From NCBI GenBank assembly GCA_039545355.1, contig BCJJ01000029.1, positions 372,001 to 436,000 of the forward strand: a stretch of DNA of 64,000 nt, written 5' to 3'. Shown in pieces: positions 1 to 10,268 of this stretch. Source of the DNA: Trichosporon coremiiforme. Taxonomy: Eukaryota; Basidiomycota; Tremellomycetes; Trichosporonales; Trichosporonaceae. The stretch's first letter is position 1. Each line of letters starts with the position of its first letter. The notes under the pieces were generated by a model. It had not been told where the DNA came from. It ran no database searches and worked only from the letters and a program-made list of their open reading frames with translations. A program made the translations under genes and the position numbers.

Positions 1-1716
1 AGGGTTGAGACTGCACGTCTGTATGCTTGCCGTGCATGTCGGACTCTGTTTCACTCCCCCTCGGGAGCTAGACTGCCATCACTAGAAGGTGGAATGCTAA
101 CGTTCCAGTTCAACAATAGACGACTTGTGAGACAGCGAGAAGGTGACCGACCTCTAGTGGTATTCTTGATCTCAGCCTGAGACGAGACATCAGGCTATTG
201 TAGACGCAGCTGGCGGCGCACACGACCAGAGTCGTGCGAGCGGAGCCGCAAGCATCATGCATATGTAACAATGGGCATCAGCAGGAGCCGCGGCAACGAG
301 TGATGGTTGACACTGACACTGTTGGTGGCATTGCGTAGTGCGCTGGATCTGGCGTGTCTGGCCGGTGCCGGCGAGGTCGGCGCAGCGCGTCCAATGCCGG
401 TGCAAGAGGCGCAGCACTCTGTAGTGGTGTGCCCTGGAATCATGGAACATGACGATAGGATTTGGCTGGAACCGGGAGACAAGAGCATGCAGAGCAGGGA
501 GCGGAGACGATTGGCCGCCGCTGTCTCTGGGGCAGCTCAAAGTCGGGCACTGTTGTTGCGTGTTGCATGTTTCGTCGCTCGGTACAAGGAAGCACCGAGG
601 GGAGAGGCAGAGGCCAGGGCGAATGGAGAGTGCATGGAGAGAGAAAAGCAGGTTAAGGTTGCATGTCAGAGGCATGGGCGGGAAGCGTCGCTCGCGGAAG
701 TGGTCTGGGTGGTCTCGACGTCTGAAGGTCTCGGTCGCTCCGGGTCGTGAGGCAGGAGTGTCGGGCGCGCCCAACTAACAGAGGCTCGAGAACGCAGAGT
801 AATGGAAGCATGAGGCGCTGGTTCCGAGTGCGCAGCGGGCAGCGCAGCAGCAGTGCAGGACATGTAGGATAGGAGCCACAGGTCGAGATCTCCGCGGTAC
901 AAGCAGCAAAGGCTGAGTAGAGTTTGAGGAACGGCGGCATGGTCTTGGCCCATCGTCGTCCTCTTGGTGCAGGGTTCGAAATCGACCATCTACCGGCCCC
1001 TCCGTCTCTGCTCCCTCTGCTCTCTATCGTCAACAATCACTCCACGCAACAATAGCGATACCCAACCCCCAGCGGACGACACATATTGTTGCTCTGTCTA
1101 GTCGCTGCAGCCTTCCGGGCTTCGCTCCAAGCGCCAAGCCAGGCGCTCTGAAATCGTATTCCTGGGGTGGAAATCGAAATCGGCAGCGGTTTCCGCTCGT
1201 TGCCGACCATCCTTGGACCGAAGCGCCTACCGCGTACAAGGCCTTACCCTGGACTCCGGGCGGCGGCAGTAACTGGTTGCATACCGTTAGACCATAGACA
1301 CCACCATCCATAGTCCTCGCTCGCACCGGCCCAGGCTTACACTCTCGGGAATAGGAAATCACACCACCACCATCCACCGACTCCAATCCTCCTTTATCTC
1401 ATTTGTCTTCCCTCCACTCTCAACAACCACCCCGTTTCATCCCCAGTCGTCTGCACATACCCCGCGCCGACGACTGCATCGACGTCTCACCCCCTCGCCA
1501 CCGGCACCCCCCAAAACGCCCCTGCTCCCACCGCGCGCACTGTGACAGCCCCGCCGCCGCAACCCTCCCAGTGCCGCCGCATCGGCGATCGCTCGGGCAA
1601 CTCCCCTCGAGCTTCAGACTGTCCCCTCCATCATTCAGTCTTCGTCCGGTTCATGATCTAACGATACTGCACCAACACAATCTGGACTTCTGCATCACAC
1701 CAACCCCGCACCCACC
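1..1716. other. Upstream non-coding region of ELL gene
   Basis: No open frame here has a recognisable protein, and those present overlap one another on both strands with no family-like sequence. The last 300 bases become pyrimidine-rich on the + strand (C/T tracts at about 1385-1440 and 1610-1650), as expected for the promoter and 5' leader of the ELL gene starting at 1717. I see no partial gene entering from the left edge. Confidence 0.5.
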
Positions 1717-3846
1717 ATGCCCCTCCCCAGCGGGACGGTGCCGGTCGCGCCCAGCGCCGCCGACACGCCCCCGCCCCCAGCTTTCCTCGTCCGCTTCCCA
1801 GAGGACACGTGGGCCAAGCTCGCCGCCGCCGACGGCGGGGTCACGATCACTGTCGGCGATGACATGGTGAGTACAATGGAAGGCCTTATGGGGATTGCGC
1901 TGACGAATGCATAGACTCTGAACCTGCCCGGGCAGGAACCGATCCGGCTAGACAGCCAGACGGCCCAGCAGTCGGAACTGTACGCCTTCGACCCCAGCGC
2001 GCACCAGCTCGCGCCCATCGGCGTCGCGGACGCGCGATTATCGGTCCCGTTCTCCGCCGCGTCGGTCGGCCGCGCCGCCGAAAAGGTGCGGCTACAGAAT
2101 GCCGCCCTCGACGCCCAGCGAGAAGCGCGGGCAGCCAGAGTCATGGGCAACAAGCCCTCGGGGCACTCGAGGCAGACGAGCCTCAGCAGTCTGCCGCAGC
2201 GGCCGTCACCGTCTCCGGCACCAGCGATGACGCGCACGCTTAGTGGGCCCGCCGCCTCGACGCTCGGCAGCAGTATGGGCGAGAAGATTCCGTTGAAGAC
2301 GCGAGTCGTGCAGTTCCTCGCGCTGGGTCCGACGACCGTCGACGAGATCCTCGAGCACACGCAGGGCGACTACAACGACGTGCTGCGCGTGGCGAAAGTG
2401 ATCGGCCTCCATGACGACGGGCAGTACCGCCTCCGGCCGGCGCAGTACGCCAAGATCAAGATTGGATCGTGGAAGTACTCGCACGATGAGAAGGTGCGTG
2501 TGATTGCGCTCGCGCGACAGGCGTTCGACGAGCTCGGCCTCGCCCCCGACGCCGAGGAGCGTGACGAACTCGACCAGAAGGAGCGTGAAGCCCTCGGCTC
2601 CACCGGTTCCGACGCTTCGGCATCGCCCGCCTCCCAGCCGGCGCCCTCCCTCTCGCCCGTCAAACAGAAGCAGCTGTCGCTGTCCCCGCAAAAACCCCTC
2701 CCGAGTCTGTCAAGAAGCGCTTCGCCAGCAGGAACAGCCGCAGCCCCCGCTCCCACGAAGAAGGCAGCCAAGGCCGCCGGGCCGAAGACGAAGGTCGCCA
2801 AACAGATCGCCAAGATGCGCAACGACCATCTCGCCAAGCAGCGCAGCAGCAGTGCCACGGGTGCGTCGCGCGTTGCGTCGCCGCTGCCTGGTGCCGACGA
2901 GAGCGATGACGAGCGGGAGAAGGAGAAGGAGCGCGAAAAGGAGAGGAAGAGGGAAGAGGAAGAAGAGAAGAAGCGGGAGAAGGAGGAGGAGAAGAAGCGG
3001 GAAAAGGAGCGCGAGGAGGAGCGCAAGCAAAAGGAGCGCGAGGCCAAGGAGCGCGAGCGCGAGCAGCGCGAAAAGGAGCGCGAACGCGAGCGCGAGAGGG
3101 AAAAGCCGCCACCGAAAAAGCGCGCGACTGTCTCCGCCGCTGCGGCCGCCGCCGCTGGTCTCCCCGAGAAGCCCGTCTCCGCCATCACCGCCTCGCGCAA
3201 GCCCCCATCGGCCGAGAACGGCAAGCGCGGCGCCGACAAGCCGCCATCACGCGACAAGAAGCGTCGCAGCACGCACGACTACACTTCAAGCGAGAGCGAC
3301 TCGGAGCCCGAGGCTGGCGAAGTCCGTGGTCGCGCGCGCACGAAGAAGACTGTCGCTGTCACGAAGGAGCGGAACGGCAAGGCAAACGGGCACCGCGACT
3401 CGACCGGGCGCAAGCGCACCTCGCCCGTCTACACGAGCAGCGAGGACGAGGGCCCGCCGCTGAAGAAACGCGCGTCGCCCGAGAAGGCAAGCTTGATGGA
3501 TTCACTCTCGTCGAAGCGCAAGGGCTCGCCTGCCGTGACCGTGACTACGACAAAGGTGAAGAAGGCGAACGGCGCTTCCAACGGGGGCGCGACGCCCGCC
3601 GGCCGCGCATCTACGCCGAACACGGGCGCGCCGGACCCCCGCACGCTGCGCGACAAGTACGAAAAGCTGTATGCCGAGTACGAGCGCATCGGCGAGCGGC
3701 TGGCGGGCTTCTATGCGGCGGCGGAGAGGATAAGAGACGGATCGCCCGGTGCTGAGCCGCCCAAGAGCAGCGACGTCCGGAGGGACGCGGAGAGGTACGA
3801 GGAGATGCACCGCGAGCTGGAGAAGATCCGGGCGTGGTTCAACTAG
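1717..3846 (+). CDS. ELL: RNA polymerase II elongation factor ELL-like protein
   Basis: Two exons, 1717-1866 and 1915-3846, encode 693 aa. The 48-nt intron starts GTGAGT, has a CTGAC branch site and ends ATAG. ELL proteins suppress Pol II pausing in the nucleus, in fungi together with an EAF partner. Residues about 170-260 form a winged-helix ELL-type domain (motifs KIPLKTRVVQFLALGP and VAKVIGLHDDGQYRLRP). A Ser/Pro/Lys-rich linker follows, with a strongly charged Arg/Glu/Lys stretch at about 375-450, then nuclear-type basic clusters. The last 70 residues (from DPRTLRDKYEKLYAEYERIG) match the occludin/ELL C-terminal coiled-coil domain. The start is the first ATG after a CT-rich leader, in the context ACCATGC. 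Next to it lies the convergent UCHL5 gene. ELL identity is from motif recognition; the N-terminal part before residue 160 is poorly conserved. Confidence 0.85.
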
Positions 3847-4315
3847 GCGTCATGCGTGCGGCTCGCGAGCACGCGAGCTCACACTACACCCCATCACATC
3901 GCATCTCATCGACGTGCCTCCAAACCGCCAGATCACCCAGCGCTGTCGACAACAAAACGTGCAGCTTCAACGCCACGCACAGACCAGAGTAGAGAGGAGA
4001 CAAATGTTGTAACACACAACCAACCACCAGAGCCACTTAGACGTTGTACATATAATCACCGACTTTTCCTGCCATCTTCCATCTTTTCTCGTAGTACAGG
4101 GTTACAGGGCGGCTCCCTTGGAGCCACGGAGGTCTGGAGCGCATGCAATTGTATCCAGCACGAAGCAGCAAGCAGTGAGCGAAGCGAGCGGCGAGGTGCC
4201 TCACTTGGCCAGCGGAATGTCCAACATTGATGGGAGCCCCGTCGCATACTCGAGGTCATGCCAGCAAGTAACACGATACATCTAGAGTCTATTGCAGCTC
4301 TCTAGTTCTACTCCT
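3847..4315. other. Convergent 3' intergenic spacer
   Basis: Spacer between the 3' ends of the ELL (+) and UCHL5 (-) genes. It holds the 3' untranslated ends of both transcripts; I see no separate gene or RNA in it. Confidence 0.5.
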
Positions 4316-5671
4316 CTACTCCTCCTTGCCCGCCTCCCGCCTCTTCCTCCCCTTCTCCCTAGCCGCATCGATCGTCTTCTCTCTGTCTGCAGCGTCCCCA
4401 CTCTCCGCCAGAGCCTTGAACAGTTCCAGAACAACAGGGAGGATGTTATGCCTCCTGAGACTATTCTCCATGGCTCCCCTGGCGCGCTTGGCCTCTTCGT
4501 GCTGCAGCTGCTCCTGCACTTCGAACCGCCGTCCCTCGCTGAGATCAGATTGCGCGAGTTCGGCCTTCAGACGCGGCACGGGGTCGGAACGCACAGCGAG
4601 GAGGTTGAACATTACGCTTCCGGGGGGATACGTGTCGATTCGGGCCTGGATAGTCTCACGCGCCGCGTCGAGCCACGATTCTCCCTCTTCGACTGGGGCG
4701 TGCATGATCGGAGAAGCCTGGAGACCGTCCAGCTCGTACAGCAGGCCGTGGACCGGGAGGTACGTGATGAAATGGTACGCGTCCTCCTTCGCTTCGTCCG
4801 GCACTGCGCTCGGGTCGAGCGAAAAGGGGGACGTCTTGGAGAAGGAGTTGTGGACTTCGCGGATCTGGTCCGAGGAGGCGACGACGTGGCCCAAACTTAA
4901 AGGTCAGCTTGCACTCTTTGTCGAATGGCTTTGTCCCTTGCTAAGGCGGAGAGGGATGATGGCAAGCTGGAAAGGGGACACTCACTCCATCGAGCCCATG
5001 CCGGCTCCAAACTCCTTGAGGTTGCCCAGCTCCGAACCAATCTCGACGCCAGGCGCGTCAACGTTCATCACTGCGTTCAGGGCCGCAATCGTGCCGCACG
5101 AGTTGTTGATGACCTGTATGTAAGCGAGATCCGAAAGGGCGGTCGCACAAGCGAAGAGATCGAGCTCAGCTAGCCTCCAGCCCTGAGACCTAGAGCGAAG
5201 AGACCAGCAGCAACACGACCTTCGACTTCGGCGTTGGCGACGCATCGATGCCGCCTCCGGCGCCGTCTCGACATTCAGCAGATACGTACCTGGTTCGCAA
5301 ACCAAACCCCACTATCGAGCGCATCGACCTGAACACCGGCGCGGTCCTCGGCCCCGCCGCCGACATACTTGAACAGGAAGATCAGGGCGTGGATAGGCTG
5401 CAGGGGCGCGAGTGTCTCGGCGTCGAGAGAGTAGAGGTCGTCCTGTGGTTAGCTTTGCGAGCGGAGCTTAGCAAGCGAGTTCGCCGCATACCACAAGGGC
5501 GAAGGCACAGCTGGCGAGAACGATGACAAGGGCGACTGCCTAGCTGGCGCTGAGCAATCGTCGAACGCGCCGTCAGGTACTCACAACTTGCAAGCCCTTC
5601 ACGCCTAGCTGCCGCAGGAGTTCCGAGAACACCTGCGGGTCCGACTCGGTCAGGCACCATCCGTCCTCCAT
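4316..5671 (-). CDS. UCHL5: Ubiquitin C-terminal hydrolase UCH37/UCHL5
   Basis: Four exons (reverse strand: 5585-5671, 5290-5442, 4986-5113, 4316-4895) give 315 aa, close to the roughly 330 aa of human UCHL5. This cysteine protease trims ubiquitin chains at the 19S proteasome cap through the Rpn13 receptor, or in the INO80 complex in animals. Visible catalytic elements are the oxyanion Gln80 (WFANQ), nucleophile Cys86 (VINNSCGTIA), His164 (AYHFITYLP) and Asp179 (LYELDGL), with the spacing of the family. The C-terminal ULD-like part carries RRHNILPVVLELFKAL, as in UCH37 rather than the short UCHL1/3 enzymes, and ends in a Lys/Glu/Arg-rich tail. The residues after the active Cys (GTI) differ from the usual ATQ. 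Introns of 142, 176 and 90 nt are longer than most in this window. Exon joins are inferred from frame continuity. Confidence 0.88.
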
Positions 5672-6299
5672 TGTTGGTGTGTTGTGGTTGTTGTTGGTGA
5701 AAGATGAAGGCGGTTTAGGTTGAAGGGCGAGACGATATGAAATCCCGCCCGAAGCGTGAGGGCGGCGCGTCATGTTGCCGCCCCTCCCAGGCACGGGGAC
5801 CTCCACTCCGTCCTTTGGACTTCTCCGGTGTCAATGATTCTGCAGCTCGAGTCTGCGTGGTATTGTCCACGATGAGCTTTAGGTCTGTTATTGTCTGCTG
5901 CCTAGCCCCAGGATTACCGTAAGTGCAGCGCAGAGATCCACGAGACTGGCTCAGAGGAATGATGATCGTGAAGTGAGTGGATGATCCCTCTCGGCGCCAC
6001 TGCTTCGCGATGTCGCCTCGACAATTTGGAGAGCCAAAATGATGCATGTCATGGGATCATGGGATATCTTTCGCTACGTAGAGCTATGCATGTCTACGTC
6101 TGCGCTTCTTCTCTCGTACACCTGCGCGTTCGCGAACGTGCAGTACTGCGTCGGTGGGTGAAGGCGCACGTGACTGACTGGGCGCAGTCCAGGCACGGGC
6201 TCGGACCGTGTTCCATCCGAACTCTTCTCCACCACCGACATCTCCACCTCTCCAAACGTCCTGGCTTTCTCTCTACTGCTCGGAATCGTCTCGTTTCGA
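5672..6299. other. Promoter side of UCHL5 / 3' side of CPR
   Basis: About 630 bases between the start of UCHL5 and the stop of the P450 reductase gene, both on the minus strand. No supported gene. It should contain the UCHL5 promoter and the reductase 3' untranslated region. Confidence 0.4.
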
Positions 6300-8995
6300 T
6301 CACGACCAGACGTCGCTCATGAGTCGATTGCGATCCTTAAGGAGCTTCAGTTCCTTCGCTCCCTCGACTTCGGCGGTTCCGCCCTTCGCCTCGCCGAGCA
6401 TTTGAGCGATACGAGCCTCAACCTCGCGAGCCATGTTCTTGGCGTCGCCACAAATGTAGATGTAAGCGCGGCGCTCGAGGATGAGGGGCGCGAGCTCCTT
6501 GCGCGCGGCCCAGATGAGGTCCTGGACGTAGATCTTGGAGCCGTCGGGCTTGCGCTCGGGACCGCGCGAGAAGGCGACCTGCATCTGCAGCTTGCTGTCG
6601 AGCTCGACCTGGTACTTGGGCCACTCGTCCTTGTACAGGAAGTCCTCGTCTGCGCGCCTGCACCCGTAGAAGAGGAACATGGGCGCCCAGTCCTTGAGGG
6701 CGTCGGGCCCGTTCTTCTCCTTGGCGCGCTGGGCGAGCACGACACGCTCCTGCACGAAACCGCGGAAAGGGGCGACACCGGTGCCGGGGCCGATCATGAT
6801 AATCGGCACCTTGGGCGAAGTAGGCAGACGGAAGGTGCTTCGTCGCACGTGCACGGGGACGCGGTAGATGTTGTCGCGGAAGTGGAAGTCGCGAGGGCCG
6901 CTGATCTTGTACGTCGGCATGCCGTCAAGCTCAATGCCGGCGACACCGCCAGCGAGTCCGCCGACCTGCACATGGCCGTTGGCAGAGCCGTTCGCGTGTC
7001 CATTGGCAACGGCGAGCGTCTCGCCACCCTTGGTCTTGTCGGAAGCAAGCTTGATGTTCTGGATAAAGTTCGTGGACAGACCGTACACCCAGCGCGGCTG
7101 CGACTCGTGCGCGAGCGAGGGCTTCGACTCGTACTTGAGAACGACGGCGGCGACGTGAATCGAGTGCGGGTGCATCTTGGACGACGACGAGATCGAATAG
7201 TAGCGCGGCTGGAGACGGGGAATAACGGAGATGATGCGGTCAAACGGAATGTCCCACTTGGTCACGTTCGTGTTGTCGGTGAGCTTGTCGCCGGCGGCAG
7301 CCTGGAGCACCTCGCCGAGGGTGAGGTGTGCACCGTCGACCTCGGCAGCGTAAATGTCACGGTCGGAACCCCAGCGGTCAAGCTTCTCCTTGGCGGCCTC
7401 GTTGGGGGCGTAGCGAGCAAGGAAAGCAACAGTCTGACGGGAAGCAGCGGCGGAAATGTCAAGGTAGTGGCGGAAAATGGCCTCGTACGTGGCGGGAACG
7501 GGGAAGGGGACCTTGGCGAGGGCGGGATCGAGCGACTCGACCGTGATCGCCTGGGTGCGCTTGTCCTGAAGGCCGAGAATGCTGAGCATGCGCTCAGTCT
7601 CGACGTCGGGGTTCGAGGGCCAGACACCGACATGGTCGCCGTGCTGGTAAGTGATCGGGGTGCCGGTGATGTCAAACTCGATGTGGACGCAGTTGCGGTC
7701 GGCGCCGACCTCGAACAGCTCACGGGCGGTGTGGACAGGGGCGGGGTACGGGTTCTTCGAGTCGTAGGAGCCAACAGGGGTCGTGGTACCGGAAGCAGCA
7801 GCAACGAGGGCGCGGGGGGACAGCTCGCCGTGGAAAATCTTGTTGGCGGGGATGTCCTCGCCGACCTCGGTGACCTCAAAGTCGGCAACGTCACCGGCAC
7901 CGCCCTCCTCGACGCCGAGGCGCTCGGCAAAGGCAACCCACATGTCGTCCTTCCACGCGAGGTAGTCCTCCTCGAGAGCCTTGTCGTCGTCACCCTCACC
8001 GCGCTCGCCGATGCGCTTGGCGCCGAGGGCAGTCAGGCGCTCGTCAATCTTGCGCGCGATAGCGTTGTAGTGCTCGTAGGTCTTGTTGCCGAGGCCGAAA
8101 ACAACATAGTTCAGGTTCTCGAGAGTGGAGCCGTTAGAGAACTCGGGCTCCTCCTCCTCGAGGAACTCCATGAGCTGCTGCGCGTTGTCGGTGGGCTCGC
8201 CCTCGCCGTAAGTCGCCATGACAAAAACGACAGCCTTGTCACTGGGGACCTGGTCGAGGTTGCGGAACTCGTACTCCTCCGGGTCGCACACGAGCGAGCT
8301 CACGCCGAAGCGCGACTTGGCCTCCTTGGCGAGACGGATCGAAAACTCCTCGGCAGTACCGGTCTGGGAACCATAGAAGACGGCGCACTTCTTGTTCTGT
8401 TCACTTGTCAGCATACCGCAGCAAAAGAGGGCTGGTTCATTGTCACAACGGGCTGGTACACTAAGCGTCGGGTTCCGCGGCTTCCCAGGCCCCGCCCCGG
8501 CCGGCGGGCATCTGGCTGTACCCTTCTGGGACGACGGCGGCAGATCCCCGCGTCTGCCCCAGTCTCCGCGTCAGACGGAGATCGAGGATCAGACAAGACG
8601 AGAAGACGTCTCACTTCTGCCCCGGCCCTCTGGCTCATCGCGGCCCACGGTCCGGAACTCGGTAGAAGCAGCCGCGTAGTCGGGGCGGGGATGATTCAAG
8701 CAGTACTGGGAGCTTTCTCATCGCCCCCTCAGCACTCGTAGCCCAACGCCTGACGCCCGCCAGTGAACGCAAACAGGCCAGTGCGACAGAGAAAAGAGGT
8801 ACTCACGCCGCGCTCCATCTTTCCAACAAAATCACGAGGGTCGCCCTCCTCGTCGGCGCCGGCTCCACCGCGCTTGATAGCGGCATCGGCGGCGTCCCGG
8901 GGCTTGCCGCCGATGAAAGGCAGCGATTCGCGGAACCACCACAGCAGCGGCAGGGCGACGGCCAGAAGGAGAATGACCAGGTCCACCTGCGACAT
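6300..8995 (-). CDS. NCP1: NADPH-cytochrome P450 reductase
   Basis: Two exons (8807-8995 and 6300-8396) encode 761 aa; the 410-nt intron is the longest coding intron in the window. The enzyme sits on the endoplasmic reticulum and passes electrons from NADPH through FAD and FMN to P450s, including the sterol demethylase Erg11. Exon 1 is almost only the N-terminal membrane anchor (VDLVILLLAVALPLLWWF, residues 4-21) plus a linker. Exon 2 holds the FMN-binding flavodoxin domain (YGSQTGTAEEF at about 71-81, YGEGEPTDNAQ), the FAD site (PRYYSISSSS, about 460), the pyrophosphate loop (GTGVAPFRGF, about 600) and NADPH-binding motifs (FYGCRRADEDFLYKDE, YICGDAKNM at about 708), and ends in the family-typical DVWS. 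The length matches fungal homologues. An in-frame ATG lies inside the intron 18 nt before the acceptor (8412-8414), which could allow an anchorless form. Confidence 0.96.
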
Positions 8996-10268
8996 GGTAA
9001 TAGTCGTGGGCCGGAGGGTGTCGGTGTCGAGAGTCGGAGTGGCCTAGTTTGCGATGCAGCCCTTTGTCGGTGAGAAAGGTCGGGTGGCCGAGGGTGTATG
9101 CAAGGGAAAGTTGAAGTCCTTTTACCGGATGGAAAGAAAGGAAGAGGAAAGGAAAACGAGGAAAGGAGAGAGGAAGGAAACTAGACTGCCAAGGTCTGAC
9201 AGCTTGGCTGGTGATGTTTCTTCTAGGGGCTCGCGGCCGGACGCTCGGTGGTGAGATGATCGTACGAAAAGACGCCTGACGAGCCTGAAGCGCCTGAAGG
9301 GCTGCAGGGGCTCAAGTGCCGTACGGTGCCGGGGTTCGGCGGGCTCGGGGGCGCGGGGCGCCAGCCAATACTGCTGTTCCATAGTCCTCCAGTGAGCCCA
9401 CCCACACCCCACCCAGCGCACACGCATCACACGCTCGCGCGCTCGTGCTGCCCGTCCTGCAGACTTCGCCGCAGGAACACTCTTTGGTACGGTTATCGCG
9501 CTTTGGTCCCGCCCACAACAAGAGTGGCCACTAAAAACCGGCCAGCGCGGCCGGTCCTCCCCGGGGCCGACCGATCCCTACACCCGGCCTCGAACCCGCC
9601 TGGACAAAAGCCTCGCTACTGCCAAGGCTCCATACTCACATACTCCACCGTACAAGCTCCGAGATCCTTTATCAGATTTCACTCTCGGCCCGTATGCCGC
9701 CTGCACCCCAGAGCTGTGCCTGTTACCTACCCCACGTATGCATGTGACCACAACCTACCTTCTTCGCCCACCACGCTGATTCCGGGGCCTCATCGCACTC
9801 CCGGCCATCAGATGTCCGTTCAAAACCCCAGATACACTCACGTCACCCAGTTACACCCCCTACCCCCCGCGAACGGCGTCTAACACGGCGTCTGCACGCT
9901 TCGATCAGCTCCTGATGCGCGCGGTTCCTGCCCCGCTGGGCCCTGCGCTTTCATCCTTCCACCCTGGTTAGTCTGCTGACAACCCGGCTTTCGTGCGCGC
10001 AGACCCGTGGACGAGTTGTGACGTAGCGTAACTCGGGTACTAACTATGCACTCGCTTGCTAGTTCGTAGCGAAAACGCAGCTAGCGCCGGGCACCTAACG
10101 CTCTCCACGGAGCCTACAGTGGCCAAGTCACTACCCGTCGGGCCTCTCGGCCAGCACCGGCTACTACATGTCTCGATCCATGAAAGCGAGTTACAAACAA
10201 TTTCTGCTCCGCGTCCAAACGCGGTCTATATGCCCGACTCGGGCTCGGCATGCCTCATGGCTTATGCC
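8996..10268. other. Intergenic region upstream of CPR
   Basis: About 1.3 kb between the P450 reductase start and the stop of the CNNM/Mam3-like gene. Apart from the purine/pyrimidine tract annotated separately, I see no supported gene, RNA or repeat. It should hold the reductase promoter. Confidence 0.4.
9119..9182 (-). promoter_or_regulatory. Pyrimidine tract upstream of P450 reductase
   Basis: The + strand is almost pure A/G here (repeats of GGAAAG and GGAGAG), so the minus strand, which is the sense strand of the reductase gene, is a C/T tract about 125-185 bases before its ATG. Such CT-rich leaders are common next to transcription starts of strongly expressed fungal genes. The regulatory role is inference. 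Confidence 0.45.

Noticed and set aside
1403..1870. 155-codon + strand frame overlapping the ELL start
   Set aside because: Pro/Ser/His-rich reading of the CT-rich leader; it overlaps ELL exon 1 in another frame.
6402..8741. 779-codon open frame on the + strand
   Set aside because: It is antisense to the P450 reductase, runs through its intron and has no family-like motifs; it arises from GC-rich third positions.
9575..9600. T-arm-like GGGTTCGAG on the minus strand
   Set aside because: Its stem does not pair and no acceptor or anticodon arm fits around it.
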